Origin: an uncultured Treponema sp.
Lineage (GTDB): Bacteria > Spirochaetota > Spirochaetia > Treponematales > Treponemataceae
Assembly: GCA_937891125.1 (NCBI GenBank)
Contig: CALAEZ010000046.1
Span: 1-6,923, forward strand
Direction: 5' to 3'
DNA length: 6,923 nucleotides
The position numbers and the translations under genes are program-made. Below are positions 1 to 5,024 of the stretch, one piece after another; the stretch's first letter is position 1, and every line of letters begins with the position of its first letter. The notes beneath the pieces are model-generated. The model had not been told where the DNA came from. It searched no databases and saw nothing but the letters and a program-made list of their open reading frames with translations.

Positions 1-13
1 GATTATTCCCCAT
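1..13 (-). CDS. IS3-family transposase OrfA, first codons only (partial)
   Basis: On the minus strand an ATG at 13-11 opens a frame reading Met-Gly-Asn-Asn before the window ends. It is preceded by GGAGG (complement of 20-24) at a 6-base spacing, which is an excellent ribosome binding site. In IS3 elements OrfA is the small helix-turn-helix protein. It is made alone or fused by programmed frameshifting to OrfB, the DDE recombinase that moves the element. Four codons cannot prove identity; the call rests on the position just inside an IS3-type terminal repeat. Confidence 0.55.
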
Positions 14-54
14 TTTACACCTCCGTGGGTGTCCTGATTTATGGGGTCAGTTCA
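1..54 (-). mobile_element. Terminal end of an IS3-family (IS150-like) insertion sequence
   Basis: Read on the minus strand from position 54, the sequence begins TGAACTGACCCCATAAATC, then GGACACC. A terminal repeat starting TG, followed by an ACTGACCCC block and a GACAC block, is the layout I know from IS3-family elements of the IS150 group. A strong ribosome binding site and an ATG follow within 40 bases, as expected for the left end with orfA. The outer boundary is inferred to be base 54 (the plus strand reads ...GGTCAGTTCA, then flanking DNA). The other end and the target duplication lie outside the window, so completeness cannot be judged. The inner bases CCCCAT (8-13) and ATGGGG (41-46) also form an inverted pair. 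Confidence 0.7.
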
Positions 55-279
55 GTTTGCAGCACCTGATAAAAATGCGCTTGCGTGCGTAGGTAGCCGT
101 TGTTTCGTTTTGGCGCACGTGTGTATTTTTGAAAAATGTGACATGAACTATTTTTCATTTTTGTTTTTGTTACCTTTCGTGTATGACGTAATCTTGTTTT
201 TATCTTCTTTTGCTCTATGCTACAAGTGTACGGAAAAGTTCAAAAAGTTATATGAAAAATAAAAAAAAAGGAGGATGTT
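55..279. other. AT-rich intergenic stretch next to the IS end
   Basis: No convincing gene is seen between the IS boundary and the small ORF at 280. Bases 150-215 are very T-rich on the plus strand. A weak sigma70-like pair, TTGTTT (194-199) and TATGCT (216-221) with a 16-base spacer, could drive the small ORF downstream, but each hexamer matches consensus only partly. The stretch ends in an A-run leading directly into a strong Shine-Dalgarno. It may be the original promoter region of a gene whose body has been lost. Confidence 0.4.
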
Positions 280-339
280 ATGAAGAGAGCGTTGAGTGCT
301 GCGTGCGTTGCATGCTTCAGGGGTTTCCCTACAGCTTAA
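280..339 (+). pseudogene. 19-codon ORF with strong RBS, probable remnant of an exported protein
   Basis: The ATG at 280 follows a run of A's and AAGGAGGATGTT, a near-perfect Shine-Dalgarno at good spacing. The product MKRALSAACVACFRGFPTA is only 19 residues. Its start resembles a signal peptide: a positive n-region (Lys2, Arg3), then a short Ala/Cys/Val/Phe stretch. The frame stops at TAA (337-339), and a palindromic repeat element begins 38 bases later. The simplest reading is the 5' end of a gene for a secreted protein or lipoprotein whose body was lost by rearrangement. A genuine small peptide or leader peptide is the alternative. Nothing else in the sequence supports a function. Confidence 0.4.
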
Positions 340-377
340 GGCTTGTATCTAAATCATGAGGCTTTTGATATATCTTG

Positions 378-493
378 GGGATGACTAAAAAGTATTGTCA
401 TGCCGAAACTGTCACCCTGTATTCGTAACGAAGTTTCGAACGATTTATTTCAGGGACGGAATGACGTTGTTTAGCGAACTTGGTGGTCATCCC
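378..493. repeat. MITE-like element of nested inverted repeats
   Basis: Three nested inverted pairs share one centre region. The outermost is GGGATGAC (378-385) with GTCATCCC (486-493). Inside it is GTCATGCC (397-404) with GGAATGAC (458-465), one mismatch. Inside that is CCCTG (415-419) with CAGGG (451-455). The core 421-444 is itself rich in palindromes: TTCGTAACGAA, CGAAGTTTCG and TTCGAA. Neither strand encodes a convincing protein across it. The size (about 116 bases), the symmetric ends and the position between a broken ORF and an intact gene suggest a non-autonomous mobile repeat or REP-like unit. Its 3' edge lies 7 bases before the ribosome binding site of the next gene, so it may affect that gene's expression. 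Confidence 0.6.
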
Positions 494-510
494 TAATTAT
501 GGAGTGAAAA

Positions 511-927
511 ATGGGACAATACAAGAAAAATGATACGCTTACCTGGACGCTTATGCTTTCATGCTTTGTCGTGTTTTGCCTTGCGCTGTGTGAAATTCTT
601 TTCTTTGGTTGCTCACTTTTCAGAGATACGCCAGCGCCGGATACGTTTTCTGACGGGAGCGTTCTAGAAACATCGCTTGCGGTCGTTGGTACGCCGAATA
701 ATGATGTTGGTGCAGTAGGATCGAGTACAACGCGGACGCTTACGGCGATGACGGAAGATACAGATATTGTCAGCAGAATGGGGAACCCCTTTGTGATGAG
801 TGATGTGCGCCTTTCAAGCTCAACTAAAGATGCTTCTACAGCCTTTGCTGTTGGCACACTGTTTAAATTAAAAGAGACGGCGACGTATGCAACAACAAGG
901 ACGCATGACGACAATTTCTCGCAATGA
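511..927 (+). CDS. Hypothetical membrane-anchored or exported protein, Ser/Thr-rich
   Basis: I do not recognise this 138-aa protein. The start is well supported: GGAG (501-504) lies 6 bases before ATG 511. Residues 1-11 are polar with two lysines. Residues 12-36 are strongly hydrophobic with several cysteines, giving one membrane segment or an uncleaved signal. A Cys at residue 34, after Phe-Phe-Gly, could be a lipidation site, but the match to a lipobox is poor and a Glu at 28 lies in the hydrophobic stretch. Residues 37-138 are hydrophilic, acidic and rich in Ser and Thr, with no catalytic motif I can see; they would face the periplasm or cell surface. It lies alone between a mobile-looking repeat and the araC pair, with no evident operon partner. 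An overlapping antisense frame (959-471) lacks a ribosome binding site. The gene could be lineage-specific or a decayed fragment. Confidence 0.5.
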   Translation: MGQYKKNDTLTWTLMLSCFVVFCLALCEILFFGCSLFRDTPAPDTFSDGSVLETSLAVVGTPNNDVGAVGSSTTRTLTAMTEDTDIVSRMGNPFVMSDVRLSSSTKDASTAFAVGTLFKLKETATYATTRTHDDNFSQ

Positions 928-1001
928 TATTCCCCTGTTCCCTGGTGTTGGGGGCCCACAAATGATGTAAGAAGTTTGGCGGCAACTAAAAATAGTATCT
1001 A

Positions 1002-1050
1002 CGCTAGAGAAAGTGACTTTTTTTGCTGTTACCAGTTATTTTCTCTAGTG
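1002..1050 (+). promoter_or_regulatory. Long imperfect hairpin / inverted repeat upstream of the first araC gene
   Basis: A perfect 9-base inverted repeat, CTAGAGAAA (1004-1012) and TTTCTCTAG (1040-1048), sits 14 bases before the ribosome binding site of the regulator at 1076. As RNA it extends to a 17-pair stem (1002-1018 with 1034-1050, three pairs being G-U) around a 15-base loop containing six U's. It is followed by TGGAGG rather than a T-tract, so it does not look like a simple terminator. It could be a palindromic operator for autoregulation or a structured leader. As DNA the arm centres are about 36 bases apart. Confidence 0.5.
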
Positions 1051-1075
1051 CTTATGAAGTGCTGGAGGTATAGGT

Positions 1076-1918
1076 ATGAAAAAACAATTTCGTGTGGCAG
1101 CTGATTTTGATTTTGAATATGCGCATAATCCTGAGCGTATGAGTAAATATCAAGAGCATACCCATGCGTCCTTTGAGCTTTTTTACCTCATGCAAGGAAG
1201 TGCTCATTTTCTTATTCATGATAAAATCTATCGGATTAGCGATAATACGCTGCTTATAGTTCCTCCACACGTTGTACATTCAATCGCATATTTTTCTACA
1301 GCCATTGAGCGTACGGTACTGCATATTTCTGAAAATGCAGTTCCCGATGCTTTCCTTGCGTCTTTTAAGCGTCTTGCAAGCAGTACGCTATATATTCCTG
1401 CAAATCCGTCTGAGCTTACCGCTCTTGTGAAACACATCCATGCAGAATATCAAAAAAAGCCTTTTATAAGCGAAAAACGCATACAGAATCTTGTGCAAGG
1501 TCTTTTATCGTATCTTCTTTGTAATGCTTCGCTTCCTTCTTCTGGTTTACGAATTACCCATCCGCTTATCAATACGTTTTTGCGCTACATTGATGAAAAT
1601 TACGAAAAGAACATTTCTTTGCAAGAAGCTGCCGAGCATTTTTATATCAACCGTTCATATCTTTCACGCTTGTTTCATCATCACATCGGATGTACTTATC
1701 CGCAATATGTACGGGATATTCGCTTTAATGTCGCAAAGCAGTTACTGCTGCAGACAAGAAGCTCGGTTACTGAAATTGCAAACCAAGTCGGTTTTGCTGA
1801 TTCTAATTATTTTTCAGCGTTATTTTCAAAGTGCGAAGGTAGTTCTCCGCGTAAGTTTCGGAGTCGTCTAACAAGCTGCGTAGAAAAACATGTAGGATCA
1901 GTGGGGAAGATGGGGTAG
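1076..1918 (+). CDS. AraC-family transcriptional regulator (first of a tandem pair)
   Basis: This 280-aa protein is a cytosolic DNA-binding regulator. The start is fixed by GGAGG (1064-1068), 7 bases before the ATG. Residues 28-69 form a cupin-like ligand domain: a HTH/FELFY strand, a conserved Gly41, and IVPPHVVHS near 61-69, the usual AraC N-terminal pattern. The C-terminal domain begins at about 160 (ITHPLIN). The first helix-turn-helix is around 180-200, including NRSYLSRLFH (192-201). The second is around 231-262, with EIANQVGF, then NYF, then GSSPRKFR, matching the family consensus of Gly-x-Ser-Pro before the final Arg. The length is typical of the family. A paralogue follows 52 bases later in the same direction, so the two are probably cotranscribed. 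The ligand and target genes are not shown; a hairpin at 1002-1050 may be its own control site. Confidence 0.9.
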   Translation: MKKQFRVAADFDFEYAHNPERMSKYQEHTHASFELFYLMQGSAHFLIHDKIYRISDNTLLIVPPHVVHSIAYFSTAIERTVLHISENAVPDAFLASFKRLASSTLYIPANPSELTALVKHIHAEYQKKPFISEKRIQNLVQGLLSYLLCNASLPSSGLRITHPLINTFLRYIDENYEKNISLQEAAEHFYINRSYLSRLFHHHIGCTYPQYVRDIRFNVAKQLLLQTRSSVTEIANQVGFADSNYFSALFSKCEGSSPRKFRSRLTSCVEKHVGSVGKMG

Positions 1919-1970
1919 ATGCTTTTTTTTAATGCAGCTACGCTCATTTTGTGGTAGAGTAGGTGTAGGT

Positions 1971-2783
1971 ATGGAAAATAAATTTTATCCGCTTGCTGAT
2001 TTTGCGTATTCTCAGAGGGCTTCCCGCATTACAAGATGTACCTGGCATTGCCATGATACGTATGAAGTCTATTATATGACGCATGGGGAATGCTCAATGT
2101 TTATAAAAGATAAAACCTATCACACGAGCGACAACAACTTGTATATTATTCCTCCTGGTTATGTCCATTCGAATACGTACACTGTAGAAAATATCGAACG
2201 GTACGTATTCAATTTTTCGGAAGATATGGTGCCTGATACGCTTTTGCAGCCATTTAAAAAGCTCGCAGAAAAGATTGTGTATATTCCAAAATATCCTGCG
2301 GAACTACTCATGCTTTTTAAGCAGCTGCATTCTGAAATAAAAAAGCAGGATGCGTATGCGCCTCTTATGATACAGGATACCGTGCACAGGCTGCTCGTTC
2401 ATCTGCTGCGCAATGAGTCGCTTCCAAACACTGTTGAAGGGATTACGCATCCGCTTATCAATAAGCTGCTCCGCCATATTGATGAGCATTTTTCGGAGCA
2501 TGTTACGATTCAGCAGGCGAGTGAGATGCTGCATGTAAACCGTTCGTATCTTTCACGCCTGTTTCATCAGCATACCGGTTTTACTTTTCCGAACTATCTC
2601 TGCACCGTACGCTTACGTGAGGCGAAAAAACTTTTGAGTAGAACGAACCTGCCGTTGACCGATATTGCCATGCAGTGTGGATTTTCGAGCATTGTGTATT
2701 TTTCTACAACGTTTGCAAAATATGAGAGCATCACTGCAAGCATGTATCGGTCGCTTCACCCGACTGTGCCGGTAACAATCTAG
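1971..2783 (+). CDS. AraC-family transcriptional regulator (second of a tandem pair)
   Basis: This 270-aa protein is a paralogue of the gene at 1076. I chose the ATG at 1971 because AGGTG (1961-1965) precedes it and because its N-terminus (MENKFYPLADF) then lines up with that of the first regulator. An in-frame ATG at 1932 follows a T-run with no ribosome binding site. The cupin-like part spans about 25-67 (HCH, YEVYYM, Gly39, IIPPGYVHS). The C-terminal double helix-turn-helix begins at ITHPLIN (158-164). NRSYLSRLFH (190-199) is identical to the first protein. The second helix-turn-helix is divergent: after CGF and YFSTTFAK it reads YESITASMYR, where the family normally has Gly-x-Ser/Thr-Pro. 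This may change DNA contact or fold stability. It is a full-length reading frame and not obviously broken. It converges on the chemotaxis-like operon, 32 bases downstream. Confidence 0.88.
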   Translation: MENKFYPLADFAYSQRASRITRCTWHCHDTYEVYYMTHGECSMFIKDKTYHTSDNNLYIIPPGYVHSNTYTVENIERYVFNFSEDMVPDTLLQPFKKLAEKIVYIPKYPAELLMLFKQLHSEIKKQDAYAPLMIQDTVHRLLVHLLRNESLPNTVEGITHPLINKLLRHIDEHFSEHVTIQQASEMLHVNRSYLSRLFHQHTGFTFPNYLCTVRLREAKKLLSRTNLPLTDIAMQCGFSSIVYFSTTFAKYESITASMYRSLHPTVPVTI

Positions 2784-2815
2784 TGTCGTTGTGTTTGTAA
2801 CAGGCGATAAGCATT

Positions 2816-3697
2816 TTAGTCCTTTTGCAAATCGGCAAAAATCGCTTTTAGCTCGTATGCAAACGAGTATAAATCGTTGAAAAGCATTTCATTTTTAGAA
2901 GCGCTGTCGGCAAAAAGCGCAACATTCTTTTTGGTCTGTGCTTCTGTCGCCTGAACGGTTTGCACGATTGAGTCCATGCCGCTCATGTTGGTGGCAATGG
3001 CCTCGCTTATCTGCTCTATGTCACTGTTGTTTGCCGAATTAAGCTTTCTGACGCTTTCAAATTGAGTGAGCGTTTGTTCGGTTTCTGTTGCAAGCTTTTC
3101 GAGCGCTATCGCATTGCTTTTTGTGTCTTTTTCGAGCGTTGAAATGGAGTTTGATAGATTTTCCATGTCTGACTTTATTTTATCAGTTGCTTTCTTCGTG
3201 TTTTCTGACAGCTTTTTAACTTCGTTAGCAATGATCCTAAAGCCTGCACCTAACTTTCCTGCATGGGCGGCTTCGATTGACGCATTAAACGAAAGCAGGT
3301 TTGTGCGTTCAGAAATTTCTGAAATGTCATTCATTTGGCGCTTTATGGTTTGCGTTTGGTCAATCAGATTCTTAAATTGCAGTGTGTATTTTTGATATTC
3401 TTCCTCAATATGCGTTGCGGATGCTTGCAGTTCGGCTATTTTTTCATAAATACTTGAAAGACGCTCTATGTTCTTTCCTGCGCGTCCAGACATTTGTGTT
3501 GTTGCCTGCTGCATGTCGTTTGCCGTTTTTATCAATTTGTCCAGGGCTTCACGCTGTTCTTTTGTACTTTTAGTCTGTTCGTTCTGTTCTCCGAGGTAGC
3601 TGTTTAAGAATACGCCACCAATAGCATCTTTTGCCAAATAGGCAATAAGCGTGTCTGCAAGTTCTTGTCCGCTTTGTAGTAACTGTTTTTTATCCAT
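2816..3697 (-). CDS. Soluble methyl-accepting chemotaxis-type signalling protein
   Basis: This 293-aa protein has no hydrophobic membrane segment and no recognisable sensor domain; almost the whole length is polar, heptad-like coiled coil. The chemoreceptor hairpin tip lies at about 126-163: ISERTNLLSFNASIEAAH, then AGKLGAGF and ANEVKKLSEN. This is the region that contacts CheA and CheW in the family. Relative to the common EAARAGExGRGF form it has His145, Lys148 and Ala151. Arms on both sides of the tip (about 40-125 and 164-260) match an antiparallel hairpin. No C-terminal methyltransferase-docking pentapeptide is seen. The ATG is 4 bases after the stop of the FIST gene, with GGAGAG inside that gene's end, so the two are surely one transcript and probably translationally coupled. 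The FIST protein is therefore its likely sensory partner. The family identity is firm; the signalling output is inferred. Confidence 0.88.
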   Translation of the reverse strand: MDKKQLLQSGQELADTLIAYLAKDAIGGVFLNSYLGEQNEQTKSTKEQREALDKLIKTANDMQQATTQMSGRAGKNIERLSSIYEKIAELQASATHIEEEYQKYTLQFKNLIDQTQTIKRQMNDISEISERTNLLSFNASIEAAHAGKLGAGFRIIANEVKKLSENTKKATDKIKSDMENLSNSISTLEKDTKSNAIALEKLATETEQTLTQFESVRKLNSANNSDIEQISEAIATNMSGMDSIVQTVQATEAQTKKNVALFADSASKNEMLFNDLYSFAYELKAIFADLQKD

Positions 3698-3701
3698 ATT
3701 T

Positions 3702-4841
3702 TTACTCTCCGATGACGAGTGATACTAATGTCTGGTTACAGTGGATGCGACCGATTTGCTCTCCATAGCACGAAAAGCCACAGAAAGTGGGAAAAGTGGC
3801 GCGGTATTTATTGATAATGTCCCGTCCGATATGCATTCGCTCGAATGCGAGCGTTCTCGTGATGCATGTCATAAGAAGTGTAAACTTTGGATGCGGAATA
3901 GCACTTTGTATGTTGCGACAGGTTTCATCGGCTTTTTCAAGCGGATTTCCGATATGCATTAGTTCGAGTGTAGAGTTTGGAACCACACGCGCAAAGAGCC
4001 CGATTTTGCGGTCCGAACTAATGCCAGAAAGTGCTGCAATGTGGATGGCTCCGTTTAGGTAGCGACCAAACGGGTTTTCAAAGGTCATGTTTGCCGCTTG
4101 ACTTTCGCTGACCCCTAACTCTGTGGCATATACGCTGCCAGCGGGTTTGCCATTGAGTGTCGTAATTGTTCTGTTGATAGGATCTGATTGCGTAACAAGG
4201 ACATGCTTGCCTGTTGGATTAAAAATATCCTCTTGGCGAATATCAAACGGGCAACGTGTTTTTACAAAAAGCAGTGCAGCTCCGTCTTGCGTTACTTTTC
4301 CGTTGTAGCTGACAAAGGTTTTTGCCTCGTTTCCCGTAAAGCCTGCCGTTCCGCCCGCAAGGGGAAAAGCATCGTTTCCGATGACTGAATAAAAATTGGT
4401 GAGAATGGTTTCTTCGGCATTGTACACGCCATTAATAAAAGCTATTGCAAAGGCGTCTCGTCCAGACGTCTTACTGTTTTGTGCAATACCACAGCTTTTA
4501 AGCGCGTTTTTTATGCTTGCATTATTGGTGATAGGATACGTACTCCCGTGTTCTATAAGCACTCCGCTAACACGAGTTTCAGGTGAATACATCGTGGTAA
4601 GCACAACGCTGTCGTTTTGGAAGCCGTCAGCGCTGATTTCCCCCGCGGTGCTAGTACCTATGACTTCGGTGCGCGGAAAGCGGTTTTTAAGTTCTGCTGA
4701 CAGCGTCTGAAAATCATAACATGAGGCTGCCATAAAAATGACGGCTTGGTATGAGTCGAGCGGTCGATGAAGTGCATTGCACAATTCGTTTACAGCCCGT
4801 ATTTCATCTCGATTTCTAGAATAGACAACTTCTTGTTCCAT
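3702..4841 (-). CDS. FIST-domain sensory protein
   Basis: This 379-aa cytosolic protein has the two-part FIST layout. FIST proteins have been proposed to sense small ligands, possibly amino acids, as inputs to signal transduction. The N-terminal part (about 30-205) contains VIGTSTAGEIS (60-70), the typical family block after a strand-rich start, and LAGGTAGF (161-168). The C-terminal part (about 225-378) contains NPFGRYL (256-262) and ends with CGFSCYGEQIG (354-364) and CNQTLVSL, matching the family's usual GFxTYGE...NQT ending. Cys354, Cys358 and Cys368 cluster there, and Cys358 stands where Thr is usual. I start at ATG 4841 because AGGAAAAG (complement of 4846-4853) precedes it. An upstream TTG at 4880 would add 13 unconserved residues. 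No membrane segment is seen. It is the first gene of a two-gene operon with the chemoreceptor-type protein. Confidence 0.88.
   Translation of the reverse strand: MEQEVVYSRNRDEIRAVNELCNALHRPLDSYQAVIFMAASCYDFQTLSAELKNRFPRTEVIGTSTAGEISADGFQNDSVVLTTMYSPETRVSGVLIEHGSTYPITNNASIKNALKSCGIAQNSKTSGRDAFAIAFINGVYNAEETILTNFYSVIGNDAFPLAGGTAGFTGNEAKTFVSYNGKVTQDGAALLFVKTRCPFDIRQEDIFNPTGKHVLVTQSDPINRTITTLNGKPAGSVYATELGVSESQAANMTFENPFGRYLNGAIHIAALSGISSDRKIGLFARVVPNSTLELMHIGNPLEKADETCRNIQSAIPHPKFTLLMTCITRTLAFERMHIGRDIINKYRATFPTFCGFSCYGEQIGRIHCNQTLVSLVIGE
3705..3710 (-). promoter_or_regulatory. Ribosome binding site of the chemoreceptor gene, inside the end of the FIST gene
   Basis: GGAGAG on the minus strand forms the last two sense codons (Gly-Glu) of the FIST gene and lies 7 bases before the ATG at 3697. 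Ribosomes finishing the FIST gene would sit over it, which supports coupled and balanced synthesis of the two proteins. Confidence 0.75.
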
Positions 4842-4909
4842 AGCACTTTTCCTATTAAGTTTCAGTGTAGGAGAGAACAATGTATATAATCTGAATAAAT
4901 ATCGAGAAA

Positions 4910-4938
4910 ATTATAATTTACTGCGGAATATTTAAAAA
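4910..4938 (-). promoter_or_regulatory. Candidate sigma70 promoter of the FIST-chemoreceptor operon
   Basis: On the minus strand a perfect TATAAT (complement of 4910-4915) lies about 70 bases before the FIST start. At a 17-base spacing there is TTTTTA (complement of 4933-4938), a weak -35. The surroundings are very AT-rich, so a chance -10 is quite possible. I saw no spaced motif matching the flagellar sigma28 promoter. Confidence 0.35.
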
Positions 4939-4966
4939 AATGTTACAAAAGCAATGCGTGATAGAG

Positions 4967-5004
4967 CCAAAAAGAGCGGAGTGATTAAACTGCCGCCTTT
5001 TTGG
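4967..5004 (-). terminator. Hairpin terminator after the SulP gene
   Basis: Beginning 20 bases past the sulP stop codon is a stem of CCAAAAAG + GCGG pairing with CCGC + CTTTTTGG. It has 12 pairs, one bulged base (4975) and a 13-base loop (4980-4992). The A-run and T-run are part of the stem, the design of bidirectional rho-independent terminators. On the minus strand the T-run follows CCGCTC. It should end sulP transcription and insulate the FIST operon. Confidence 0.7.
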
Positions 5005-5024
5005 AATGCCTTGCCGAGTGCGTG

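Noticed and set aside
41..262. 73-codon plus-strand frame
   Set aside because: It starts inside the IS terminal repeat, has no ribosome binding site, and its hydrophobic part comes from a T-rich stretch.
471..959. 162-codon minus-strand frame opposite the 138-aa gene
   Set aside because: It would use a GTG without a ribosome binding site and shows no recognisable domain. The plus-strand frame has a proper GGAG and a membrane segment.
887..970. 27-codon plus-strand frame overlapping the end of the 138-aa gene
   Set aside because: A stop codon lies just upstream in the same frame, so it is not a frameshifted continuation. There is no ribosome binding site before its ATG.
1932..1970. Upstream ATG for the second AraC gene
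   Set aside because: It follows a T-run without a ribosome binding site and adds residues with no counterpart in the paralogue.
4842..4880. TTG start adding 13 residues to the FIST protein
   Set aside because: The ATG at 4841 has AGGAAAAG at proper spacing, and the extra residues do not resemble the family's N-terminus.
4842..4966. Sigma28-type chemotaxis promoter
   Set aside because: TAAA and CTCGATA elements are present, but the spacing is about 10 rather than 15 bases and the match is poor.
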